Origin: Caloramator australicus RC3
GTDB lineage: Bacteria > Bacillota > Clostridia > Clostridiales > Caloramatoraceae
Reading direction: 5' to 3'
DNA: 64,000 nt
NCBI RefSeq assembly: GCF_000297115.1
Contig: NZ_CAKP01000065.1
Span: 1 to 64,000, forward strand
Shown: positions 34,929-44,084 of the stretch, piece by piece
Layout: every line of letters begins with the position of its first letter
Numbering within the stretch: the stretch's first letter is position 1
The notes under the pieces: generated by a model
The model's database searches: none
The model's input: the letters and a program-made list of their open reading frames with translations, nothing else
Told to the model about the DNA's origin: nothing
Made by a program: the position numbers and the translations under genes

Positions 34929-36635
34929 ATGTCTGAGAAGGTTAAAGAAAAAATAGAGTTTTTATATAAAGGACAAGATACAGAAAAAATATTTTCTGAG
35001 ATAATGAGTATAATAAAAAATTTCAAGAACCAAAGAAAAAGAAAGGAGTTCTTCGATCAGGAAGATGTTATTTTAATTACCTATGGTGATCAGTTTAAGG
35101 GTAATGATAAAAATCCTTTATTCTATCTAAAACAGTTTTGTGATGAGTATATTAAAGATATCATAAATACCATTCATATCCTTCCCTTTTTCCCTTATTC
35201 ATCTGATGATGGATTTTCGGTTATAGACTATAAAAAAGTTGATCCAGATTTAGGCGATTGGGAAGATATAAAAGAGCTATCAAAGGAATATAGGTTGATG
35301 TTTGATTTTGTATGCAACCACATATCTTCAAAAAGCGATTGGTTTTTAGGGTATTTAAATGGAAAAGAGGAATATAAGGATTATTTTATAGAGGCAGATC
35401 CCAATGAGGACCTTTCTAAAGTTGTAAGACCTAGGGCATTACCTCTTTTAACTGCCTTTGATACAAAAAATGGGAAAAAATATGTTTGGACAACGTTTAG
35501 TGAAGATCAGATAGATTTAAACTACAAAAATCCAAAGGTTTTAATAGAAATGATAAAAATATTGCTTTATTACATAGAACAAGGTGCAGATATAATAAGG
35601 CTGGATGCTATAGGTTTTTTATGGAAGGAGATTGGGACAAGCTGTATTCACCTTGAACAAACACATAAAGTTGTTCAGCTTTTTAGAGATATAATACAGC
35701 TCACAGCAAAAGAAGTTAAAATTATTACAGAAACTAATGTGCCCCATAAGGATAATATATCATATTTTGGCGATGGATATAACGAAGCACATATGGTTTA
35801 CCAATTTCCACTGCCACCATTAGTATTATATACATTTATGTGCGGAGATTCTAGAGTATTTACAAATTGGGCAAAGAATATTAAACCTATTTCAGAAGAA
35901 ACGGCCTTCTTCAACTTTTTAGCATCCCACGATGGAGTAGGCTTAAACCCTTTGAGAGGTATTGTTTCAGAAGATGAAATAAATAAACTTGTTGAATTGA
36001 CAATCAAAAGAGGCGGACTTGTATCATATAAATACAATCCAGATGGAAGCAAAAGCCCATATGAATTGAATATATCCTATTTTAATGCCTTAAGCGATGA
36101 AGATGAGAGAGAGGAAATTAAAATTAGGAAGTTTTTAAATGCCTATTCTATCGCTTTAGCAATGCAAGGTGTTCCAGGAATTTATATACATAGTATATTA
36201 GGCTCACAAAATTACCATGAAGGAGTAAAGATTACAGGACAAAATAGGACTATTAATAGAGAAAAGTTTGAGTATTCTAAGATAAAAGAAGAACTTGATA
36301 TCAAAAACAATTTAAGATATAGAGTTTATAATGGAATAAAAGAATTGTTAAAAATAAGAAAGCAATATAGTGCCTTTCATCCAAATTCAAAGCAAGATAT
36401 CTTAGAAATTTCGAGGGATGTAATAGCAACACTGCGCTCATCAGATAAGGGAAAAATATTGGCTTTAAATAATATTACAAACAAAAAATTGGTATTAAAA
36501 ATTGATAAAGAAAAAATTAAATGCACTAAAGGAGAAATTATTTCTCTTATTGATAAAAAAATTATTATAACTAATGATGATAGCATTGAGATTTCTTTAG
36601 ATCCTTATGAATTTTTGTGGTTACATTATGCTTAA
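34929..36635 (+). CDS. GH13_18 sugar phosphorylase, glucosylglycerate phosphorylase-like
   Basis: About 568 residues of GH13 subfamily 18. The length and insertions resemble YcjM-type glucosylglycerate phosphorylases, which release Glc-1-P and D-glycerate, more than the shorter sucrose phosphorylases. DVILITYGDQF opens the barrel. The nucleophile is D226 in IIRLDAIGFLWKE, the acid is E268 in ITETNVPH, and NFLASHDGVGLNPLRG carries the third Asp. The start at 34929 lies six bases after GGAGG. Glycerate kinase next door supports glycerate release. Sucrose or glucosylglycerol specificity cannot be excluded by eye. Confidence 0.82.
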   Translation: MSEKVKEKIEFLYKGQDTEKIFSEIMSIIKNFKNQRKRKEFFDQEDVILITYGDQFKGNDKNPLFYLKQFCDEYIKDIINTIHILPFFPYSSDDGFSVIDYKKVDPDLGDWEDIKELSKEYRLMFDFVCNHISSKSDWFLGYLNGKEEYKDYFIEADPNEDLSKVVRPRALPLLTAFDTKNGKKYVWTTFSEDQIDLNYKNPKVLIEMIKILLYYIEQGADIIRLDAIGFLWKEIGTSCIHLEQTHKVVQLFRDIIQLTAKEVKIITETNVPHKDNISYFGDGYNEAHMVYQFPLPPLVLYTFMCGDSRVFTNWAKNIKPISEETAFFNFLASHDGVGLNPLRGIVSEDEINKLVELTIKRGGLVSYKYNPDGSKSPYELNISYFNALSDEDEREEIKIRKFLNAYSIALAMQGVPGIYIHSILGSQNYHEGVKITGQNRTINREKFEYSKIKEELDIKNNLRYRVYNGIKELLKIRKQYSAFHPNSKQDILEISRDVIATLRSSDKGKILALNNITNKKLVLKIDKEKIKCTKGEIISLIDKKIIITNDDSIEISLDPYEFLWLHYA

Positions 36636-36736
36636 TTTTATAAATTTTAATTTTCTAAGGGGGGTGAAGTTTTAATTTTTATAAATATTTTTATGTATAT
36701 CAAAAATAAAGTGAAATAAATTAGGGGGGAAATACT

Positions 36737-38188
36737 GTGTTAAAAAAATTATTAAGCCTTTTTATGAGTTTAACAGTTTTATTGGGGCTTCTTAGTGGAT
36801 GCAGCAAACAGACATCAAGTGATGATACAGAAAAATTTAAGGGCAAAGAAGTTACAATTTACATCAGAATGATGGAGGCGCAAGATAAATGGTTTAGGGA
36901 AAACATTATTGCTGCTTTTGAACAAAAATACGGGGTAAAGATTAATGTTAGAACATTTGAAAAGGATACAGACCTTCATAACATTTTGGAACTAGATAAG
37001 GATAAAAATACAATAGCATTGGTTAAGGTTCCTTTTATGCAGATATATCCACTTGCAAAAAAGGGATTAATTATGAGCTTGGATGAAGCTGTAGGTGAAA
37101 AGTATAAAGAGGATATCAAGGAATATGTTGACAAAGCAATTGAGATGGCAACAATTGATGGAAAAGTTTACTATATTCCAAGAAAACTCGAAACTAATAC
37201 CCTTTTATATTTAAAATCCAAAGTTGAAGATGCGGTAAACAATTGGGAAAAGATGAAACCTCAAATAAATAAAATGTTTAAAAAGGAAAATGGTTATGGA
37301 TTGCCTGATGGTTATACTTTAGAAGCAGATCCAAATCAATGGGATTGGTATGATTTAGCTGTTGTAGGTTATTACTGGGCAAATACACCTTACAATGGGA
37401 CTAAAGAACCAAGAATAGCTCACAGAGCAAAGAAATATGAAGGTACTGTTATTGAAATTATGACAAAGGTATATCAAATGGGCGGAAATCAGGATGATAT
37501 GCTTGCCATGAATACTCAACCTGTAAAAGACACATTCCAATGGGAAGCCTTCTTTAAAAAGAATGGATTATATAACCCAGCAATGTGGCAGGAAGGATGG
37601 TCAGGCGGTGGTATTTGGAATGCTATGGCACAGGGTAAAGTTTTCTTAGCATTTATGCACCAAATAGATGCCTTCTTTATACATGGAGGTAGCGATCCAT
37701 CAATGCAAGGATTCTTAGCAAACCCAGATGATATGGGACTTGCAATTATGCCAATGGGGGCATCATTAGAGATAAAAGATGGACAACCAGCAAGAGTTGG
37801 AGGTCACCATTCACAGGCTGCAGGCTGGTGGTGGGGGATTCCAAAATCAACACCAGACAAGGAACTTTCATATACTCTTGCAAGATTTATTACAAACAAA
37901 GAAAATCATGCTAAAGAATGTGCAACCTTTGGTATGATGCCAATTAGAAAGGATATATATGAAAATCTAAATGAAAACTTTAAGGAAGTGTGGATGCAAG
38001 ATGTATTTAAAACTGCTATGGAACAAGAAAGTCAAGGAATATTACCTGCACCAATGGTTTCTCAATGGCCGGCAATTCAAAATCTTTACCTTGAAGCATG
38101 GTATGATATAGTTGTTGGTGATAAGGATTATTCAAAGACACTTGATGAAGTTTACGCACCTAAAGCAAAGCAGGAATTAAGCAAATAG
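36737..38188 (+). CDS. Sugar ABC transporter substrate-binding lipoprotein
   Basis: 483 residues of the family 1 (CUT1) extracellular solute-binding proteins. The lipoprotein signal MLKKLLSLFMSLTVLLGLLSGC ends in an LSGC lipobox. EVTIYIRMMEAQDKWFRENIIAAFEQKYG begins the mature fold, and the binding region is rich in Trp (GWWWGIP). The start is GTG at 36737 after GGGGGG. A 12-bp hairpin follows the gene. It is expected to bind the glycosyl-glycerate fed to the phosphorylase. Confidence 0.92.
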   Translation: MLKKLLSLFMSLTVLLGLLSGCSKQTSSDDTEKFKGKEVTIYIRMMEAQDKWFRENIIAAFEQKYGVKINVRTFEKDTDLHNILELDKDKNTIALVKVPFMQIYPLAKKGLIMSLDEAVGEKYKEDIKEYVDKAIEMATIDGKVYYIPRKLETNTLLYLKSKVEDAVNNWEKMKPQINKMFKKENGYGLPDGYTLEADPNQWDWYDLAVVGYYWANTPYNGTKEPRIAHRAKKYEGTVIEIMTKVYQMGGNQDDMLAMNTQPVKDTFQWEAFFKKNGLYNPAMWQEGWSGGGIWNAMAQGKVFLAFMHQIDAFFIHGGSDPSMQGFLANPDDMGLAIMPMGASLEIKDGQPARVGGHHSQAAGWWWGIPKSTPDKELSYTLARFITNKENHAKECATFGMMPIRKDIYENLNENFKEVWMQDVFKTAMEQESQGILPAPMVSQWPAIQNLYLEAWYDIVVGDKDYSKTLDEVYAPKAKQELSK

Positions 38189-38189
38189 A

Positions 38190-38227
38190 TTAGAACTGTG
38201 GATTTATTCCACAGTTCTAAATTTTAA
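38190..38227 (+). terminator. Attenuating hairpin after the binding-protein gene
   Basis: TTAGAACTGTGG and CCACAGTTCTAA form a perfect 12-bp stem with a 7-base loop and a weak T-rich tail. Such hairpins raise binding-protein mRNA relative to the permease mRNA. Confidence 0.7.
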
Positions 38228-38243
38228 TAAATGAGGTGATACA

Positions 38244-39152
38244 TTGCGTAAAATATTGATAGCTTTTAGAAAGAATTCATTCTTAATATATTCTCTTATA
38301 CCAGCATTTTTATATATAGGTTTTTTTGCTCTAATAATCGGTTTTTATCTTTTAAAGCTTTCACTAACTAAATACGCTGGAGGAGATGTAGTTTTGTCGT
38401 CTACTCTTTATAATTACATTAAAATTTTTGATGATCCTATGTTTAATAAGGAATTTTCTGATGCATTTAGGAGGACTTTAATATTTGTAATTGTAGTTAC
38501 GCCCCTACAACTTGTTACTGGTCTTATAACTGCTATGCTTATAAATAAAAGTTTTGCTGGAAGGGGTATTGTAAGGAGTATTTTGCTTCTTCCGCTTGCA
38601 ATTCCTACAATAGTTACAACTTCGGTTCTATTGATATTGTTTAGTAAAGGCGGACATATGACTAGCCTTTTGATGGGCAGATATAGTTTTTTCCCTAAAA
38701 TTTTTGATTATGAGATTTCTTTTATAAGCAATCCATACACATCCATAGGCTTATCCATATTTGGTAAAGTATGGAGAGATACACCTATTTCAATGCTTAT
38801 ATTACTATCGGGATTACAACAGATAAACGAGGAACAATACGAAGCTGCAAGGACTATGGGAGCAACTGCAGTGCAAAACTTTTTTTATATTACAATTCCA
38901 TTGCTTATGCCATCAATTAGTTCGGTATTAATTTTAAGATCAATTGAGGCATGGAAGGAATTTATATTTCCTTATATATTGGCACCTTCATATCCAATTT
39001 TAGGAGTTTTAATAGAAAAATATTATGTACAGCTTATGGACCCTGGAACAGCAGCTATGGTTGGAATTGTTTTGATTGTTTGTATATTAGTAACATCATA
39101 TGTTCTAACTTATATTCTGAATAAAATTAATAGATACCTCATTAGAGCATAA
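38244..39152 (+). CDS. Sugar ABC transporter permease (MalF-like)
   Basis: 302 residues with six hydrophobic helices. The EAA loop is EAARTMGATAVQNFFYITIPLLMP, which contacts the ATPase. The start is TTG at 38244 with GAGGTG upstream. It pairs with the next permease gene. Confidence 0.92.
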   Translation: MRKILIAFRKNSFLIYSLIPAFLYIGFFALIIGFYLLKLSLTKYAGGDVVLSSTLYNYIKIFDDPMFNKEFSDAFRRTLIFVIVVTPLQLVTGLITAMLINKSFAGRGIVRSILLLPLAIPTIVTTSVLLILFSKGGHMTSLLMGRYSFFPKIFDYEISFISNPYTSIGLSIFGKVWRDTPISMLILLSGLQQINEEQYEAARTMGATAVQNFFYITIPLLMPSISSVLILRSIEAWKEFIFPYILAPSYPILGVLIEKYYVQLMDPGTAAMVGIVLIVCILVTSYVLTYILNKINRYLIRA

Positions 39153-39167
39153 ATAGGTGGTGATTAG

Positions 39168-40016
39168 ATGAAGAAAATAAATGCAGATAAAATAGTATGG
39201 TTGATTTTATTGATTTTATCCATTTTTCTTGTATTATTTCCTATTTATATTATGTTTAAATATTCTATAAGCGACAGAAGAAGCTGGATAACTGGAGGAG
39301 AGTATCCTGTTCCTTGGTGGCCCTTTAAACCAACACTTGAAATGTATAAGTATTATTTAGGGGATAAAAGATTCTGGAGCAATGGATGGCTAAGCCTTAA
39401 AATAGCATTATTAACGGTTTCTTTTTCATTAATCTTGGGAACGCCAGCCGCGTATTCCCTTGCAAGATTTAAGTTTAATGGTAAAGCATTTTTACTTTTT
39501 CTAATACTTGCCATAAGATTTTATCCGGATATATCATCTGTTATTCCAGTGTCCTATATTTTTAATAAATCATTTTTATATAATCTTCCAAATGAAATTA
39601 AAATATCATTGGCCCATTGTTTGCTTAGCTTACCATATATAATTTTCATAGCACAGGGCGTTTTTGAAACTATACCTGTTGACTTAGAAGAACAGGCTTT
39701 GATTTTAGGGACCTCAAGATTTTATGCCTTTTTAAGAATAGTTTTACCTATAGCAGCACCGGGGCTTGCAGCAGGAGCTATATATTCCTTTTTGCTTTCT
39801 TGGAATGAATTTGTTTTTTCATATTTTATAACAGCTACTTCGGTTTCCAGTGAGGTTCCGCTACCTGTATATTTAAAGACTCTCCTTGGTTCCTTTTCAC
39901 CTAATCTAGTATCTATATCAACATTGTCGCTGCTTGTTTCGATACCAGTTATCATATTTACATTCATTGTTCAAAAGTATATGATTGCTGGGATGATTAA
40001 GGGAGCTGTTAAGTAA
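39168..40016 (+). CDS. Sugar ABC transporter permease (MalG-like)
   Basis: 282 residues. The EAA loop is EEQALILGTSRFYAFLRIVLPIAAPGL. N-terminal and internal hydrophobic helices fit CUT1 MalG proteins. GGTGG lies before the ATG. It is the second permease subunit of the importer. Confidence 0.92.
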   Translation: MKKINADKIVWLILLILSIFLVLFPIYIMFKYSISDRRSWITGGEYPVPWWPFKPTLEMYKYYLGDKRFWSNGWLSLKIALLTVSFSLILGTPAAYSLARFKFNGKAFLLFLILAIRFYPDISSVIPVSYIFNKSFLYNLPNEIKISLAHCLLSLPYIIFIAQGVFETIPVDLEEQALILGTSRFYAFLRIVLPIAAPGLAAGAIYSFLLSWNEFVFSYFITATSVSSEVPLPVYLKTLLGSFSPNLVSISTLSLLVSIPVIIFTFIVQKYMIAGMIKGAVK

Positions 40017-40033
40017 AGGATGGAGGTAAGAAA

Positions 40034-41116
40034 ATGGCAGAGTTAAAGTTAATGAATATAAACAAAAGATATCCCAATGGATTTCATGCAGTAAAGGACT
40101 TAAACATATATGTAAGTGATGGTGAATTTTTAAGTCTTGTTGGGCCCTCAGGCTGTGGAAAGTCAACAACCCTCAGGATGATAGCTGGACTGGAAGATAT
40201 AAGTGAAGGGGAACTTTATATTGGAAATAGACTTTCTAACGACATCCCTGCAAAGGATAGAGGTATTGCAATGGTTTTTCAAAGTTATGCACTTTTCCCA
40301 CATATGACGGTTGAAGCAAATATAACCTTTGGACTTAAGATTAAAAAGGTTCCTGAGAAAATTAGAAAGGAAAAACTTAATTGGGTCCTAGAACTTTTGG
40401 ACTTAAAGGGGCTTGAGAATAGGAAGCCTGCTGAACTTTCAGGGGGGCAAAGACAAAGAGTAGCCCTTGGAAGAGCATTAGTTTTAGATCCAGATGTTTT
40501 ACTTTTAGATGAACCTTTGTCTAATTTGGATGCTAAATTAAGGGTGAAAATGAGAACAGAACTTAAAAGGATACATAAAAAATTAAAATCCACTATAATT
40601 TACGTAACGCATGATCAGGCTGAGGCAATGACCTTGAGCGATAGAATAGCTGTTATGAAGGATGGGAAATTAATGCAGATAGGTACTCCGTCTGAAATTT
40701 ATAATAACCCTGCCAATAAGTTTGTGGCTGGTTTTGTAGGAAGCCCTGCTATGAATTTCATAAGTGGTGAGCTGAAATTAATAGATAATAAAAATTATTT
40801 TGTATTTGAAATGGGGAAAATAGAACTTCCTGAATTATTGAAGGAGAAAATAAAAGAAAGCATAAAGGGTAAAGATGTAGTTTTAGGAATAAGACCAGAG
40901 GATATTGAAATTAGCTTTGAAAAAGATAATAACTCTTTAACTGGGGTTACATCTATAAGAGAAACATTAGGTTCTGACGATTATGTAACTGTTGAAATGG
41001 GGAATATTTTATTGACTGTAAGGGTGGAACCTGAAAAGTTTATCCCTATGGATGAAAAATGTTATTTAAAATTGAAAGGCAATAAGATGCATTTATTCAA
41101 TAAAGATGAAGACTAA
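40034..41116 (+). CDS. Sugar ABC transporter ATPase (MsmX/UgpC/MalK-like)
   Basis: 360 residues. Walker A is GPSGCGKST, the signature is LSGGQRQR, Walker B is VLLLDEPLSNLD, and the switch His is in THDQAEAM. A C-terminal MalK-type TOBE regulatory domain has VLGIRPEDIEISFE. Many Firmicutes share one MsmX among importers; this operon has its own. Confidence 0.95.
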   Translation: MAELKLMNINKRYPNGFHAVKDLNIYVSDGEFLSLVGPSGCGKSTTLRMIAGLEDISEGELYIGNRLSNDIPAKDRGIAMVFQSYALFPHMTVEANITFGLKIKKVPEKIRKEKLNWVLELLDLKGLENRKPAELSGGQRQRVALGRALVLDPDVLLLDEPLSNLDAKLRVKMRTELKRIHKKLKSTIIYVTHDQAEAMTLSDRIAVMKDGKLMQIGTPSEIYNNPANKFVAGFVGSPAMNFISGELKLIDNKNYFVFEMGKIELPELLKEKIKESIKGKDVVLGIRPEDIEISFEKDNNSLTGVTSIRETLGSDDYVTVEMGNILLTVRVEPEKFIPMDEKCYLKLKGNKMHLFNKDED

Positions 41117-41129
41117 TAGGAGGAGAGCA

Positions 41130-44072
41130 ATGAAAAAAGGGACAGTATCAATAATTTCACACACACATTGGGATAGAGAGTGGTATCTTAATAGCCCCTA
41201 TACAAATGAGTGGCTTTTAAAGTTTTTTGATTCATTATTTGAGGTATTTGAAAAAAGATCGGATTTTAAGTTTGTGCTGGATGGCCAAACACTAATCTTA
41301 GAAGACTATTTGGATGAACTTAATAAAAAGGGATTAAATGTAGAGGATTATAAGAATAAATTAAAACATTACATTGAAAAGGGAAATTTGGTTATCGGAC
41401 CATATTATATGCAAACGGATTGGAAGATAGTCGATGAAGAGTGTTTAGTTAGAAATATATTATATGGCCTTAAAATATCAAAAGAATTTGGCAGGCCTAT
41501 GATGATAGGGTGGCTTTTAGATAATTTTGGGCAAGTAAGTCAGTGCCCTCAGATACACAAAAAATTTGGAATTGACTCTCTAGTTGTATGGAGAGGAGCT
41601 AAATTTGAAAATGATAATATAAAATCAGAATTTATATGGCAGTCACCGGATAAAAGTGAAGTTTTAGCTTCATATTTAATAGCAAGTTATAGAAATGGAA
41701 TGAGATTAGGTGAATTTAAGGATATATTTAAAAAGAGGATTGAAAGTGAGTATGAAAAACTAAAGGATTTTACAATTTCAAATAATGTGCTCATTATGAA
41801 CGGATATGATCAGGAAATATATCCTGATGATGTTTTAGAGCTTTTAGAAGATGTTCAATTCGAAAATATAGATGTTAAGCAAGTATTGCCTCAGGAATAT
41901 TTTGAAAACATAAGACGATTTAAAGAAAAGATGATTAAAATAGATGAAATACTAGATTGTGGAAAACTAATTTCAGTATTTCCAGGTGTTGTATCAACTA
42001 GAAACTATCTAAAAATAAAGAATTATAATTGTGAAACAAAGCTTATAAGGCAGCTAGAGCCTTTAATTGGAATGGGATATATTTTAGGACAAAATATATA
42101 CATAGATAGAGATAATATATGGAGGACTTTATTAAAGAATCATCCCCATGATAGCATTTGCGGAGTAAGTATAGATGATGTTCATAGGGATATGGAAGAA
42201 AGATATCAAGTGATTGAAAAAGTAACCTTAGATGGGATAGAAAGTTCTTTATCGAGGATAATTCCACTTATAGAAACTGACGGAGACAGTAAAAATCAAG
42301 TTGTGGTATTTAACCTTTATCCGGTAGAAAGAAAAGAAACGGTTATATTAGAGGATAACTATGAGGGGTTAATACCTGTCGATGAAGATGGTAAGGAGAT
42401 AGTGTTTGAAAGGGTTAATGGGAAAATAATTTTATTTTTACAGGGTATAAAGCCTTTTGGATTTAAAAGGATATATTTTAATGAGAAGGAAATAGAAAGG
42501 AATAAGGAAGATGGAATAAAGATTTACGATGATGTAATCGAAAACAAGTTCCTCTTGATAAAAATAAACGAAAACGGAACATTTGATTTATACGACAAGG
42601 AAACAGGGAAAGAATATAAAAATCTTTGCTATTTTGAGGATGAAGCCGATGCAGGAGATGAGTATAACTTTAGCTATATAGTCAAAGATGAGAAAATCAA
42701 TACATTAAATTTAAAAGCAAAGATAAAAATTGTTGAAAAAAGTTCTTTAAGAGCAGTTATAAGGATTGAATATGTCATTAGACTTCCAGAAAAATTAGAA
42801 GGCAATTTAAGATCCAATAATAAAATTGATTTACCAATAGTAAATTACATAACGGTGGAGGCTGATTCTAAAGTAATAAAATTTAAAACCTTCATAAAAA
42901 ATACTGCAAAGGATCATAGGTTAAGGGTATTGTTCCCTTTAAATATTAAAACCAATTTTATTAATTCCTATACTCAGTATGACATATATAATGAAACAAC
43001 TAATGTAGATGATGAATATTATAAAATCCCAGATAAAGTTAAAAGGATAGTAAAGGGTGCAAGGGAACCCTTTGAATCAAGGACAAAGCTAACAAAGGGA
43101 TTAATAGACTTCAATGATAAAAGTAACGGTTTTGCAATATTAACTAAAGGGCTTTATGAATATGAAGTTATTAAGGGTAATATTATCGCTTTGACCTTAT
43201 TTAGAGCAGTAGATAGAATAGCAAAGGAAAATTTATTAACAAGAGAAGGCGATGCGGGTCCTAATATTTTTACTCCTGAAGCAGAGTGCTTAAGGGATAT
43301 GATTTTTGAATATGCTGTTATTCCTCATAATTGCAAAATTGATCTTATCAATTACTATGCTTTATATAATTCACCTTTAATTATTGTTGAAACGGATAAG
43401 CATAGAGGAACTGTAAAAGAGGATTTAGGATTGCTGGAAGTCATAGGTGAAAATATTAAAGTAACATCAATAAAACCATCAGAAGATGGACAGGGATTGA
43501 TAATAAGGCTTGTAAATTTAGATGAATTTGATAAAGAAATCAACATAAAAACATTATTAAGTGCCAAAAAAGTCTTTAAGGTCACATTAAATGAAGATGA
43601 AATAGAAGATTTACAAATAAATGATGGAAGAATAACGATAAATATTAAATCTAAGGAGATTACAACAATAAAAATTATTTACGAATCCGCTGAAATGGAT
43701 TTAGAAAAAGTAAACTTTAAAATATTGAATGAAGGTAATTTTTACGAGGATTTTTCAAATTACATTTCATCTCCTTTAGTCACCATAGATGATGTAGAAA
43801 AAGAAAAGGAAAGAGCTAAAAAGCTGTTTGATCTAATGATTTCTTCAAAAACAGATTTAGAAAGGGAGAGCTATAATAGGGCATATTTAGAAGCAGAAAT
43901 ATCTTATTTACTTGCAAAAAGAACGCTATTAGAGCTGGAAAAAGAAAAAAATAAAGATGAATATGAAAGTTTTTTAAAAGAACTTGAAGAAAAGCTAAGG
44001 GAAATTGGATATAAACTAAATTTGAGCAGAGTAAGGAAAAGAGCGCTTGAAATGGTAGAAGAATATTTATAA
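41130..44072 (+). CDS. GH38 alpha-mannosidase (long form)
   Basis: About 980 residues. The zinc motif HTHWDREW is near the N-terminus, the nucleophile is D131 in WLLDNFGQVSQCPQI, and NHPHDSICGVSIDDVH is the third signature. The last 130 or so residues form a charged helical extension (RAKKLFDLMI, EKEKNKDEYESFLKELEEKL) not present in the other two GH38 proteins of the window. No signal peptide is present, so it acts on imported sugar. The start at 41130 has AGGAGG; an earlier in-frame ATG at 41106 overlaps the ATPase gene and has no site. Confidence 0.92.
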   Translation: MKKGTVSIISHTHWDREWYLNSPYTNEWLLKFFDSLFEVFEKRSDFKFVLDGQTLILEDYLDELNKKGLNVEDYKNKLKHYIEKGNLVIGPYYMQTDWKIVDEECLVRNILYGLKISKEFGRPMMIGWLLDNFGQVSQCPQIHKKFGIDSLVVWRGAKFENDNIKSEFIWQSPDKSEVLASYLIASYRNGMRLGEFKDIFKKRIESEYEKLKDFTISNNVLIMNGYDQEIYPDDVLELLEDVQFENIDVKQVLPQEYFENIRRFKEKMIKIDEILDCGKLISVFPGVVSTRNYLKIKNYNCETKLIRQLEPLIGMGYILGQNIYIDRDNIWRTLLKNHPHDSICGVSIDDVHRDMEERYQVIEKVTLDGIESSLSRIIPLIETDGDSKNQVVVFNLYPVERKETVILEDNYEGLIPVDEDGKEIVFERVNGKIILFLQGIKPFGFKRIYFNEKEIERNKEDGIKIYDDVIENKFLLIKINENGTFDLYDKETGKEYKNLCYFEDEADAGDEYNFSYIVKDEKINTLNLKAKIKIVEKSSLRAVIRIEYVIRLPEKLEGNLRSNNKIDLPIVNYITVEADSKVIKFKTFIKNTAKDHRLRVLFPLNIKTNFINSYTQYDIYNETTNVDDEYYKIPDKVKRIVKGAREPFESRTKLTKGLIDFNDKSNGFAILTKGLYEYEVIKGNIIALTLFRAVDRIAKENLLTREGDAGPNIFTPEAECLRDMIFEYAVIPHNCKIDLINYYALYNSPLIIVETDKHRGTVKEDLGLLEVIGENIKVTSIKPSEDGQGLIIRLVNLDEFDKEINIKTLLSAKKVFKVTLNEDEIEDLQINDGRITINIKSKEITTIKIIYESAEMDLEKVNFKILNEGNFYEDFSNYISSPLVTIDDVEKEKERAKKLFDLMISSKTDLERESYNRAYLEAEISYLLAKRTLLELEKEKNKDEYESFLKELEEKLREIGYKLNLSRVRKRALEMVEEYL

Positions 44073-44084
44073 GGAAGTGGCAAT

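Noticed and set aside
34929-36635. Plain sucrose phosphorylase
   Set aside because: The length of about 568 residues, glycerate kinase next door, and the absence of any sucrose or fructose gene favour the glucosylglycerate type. Kept only as an alternative.
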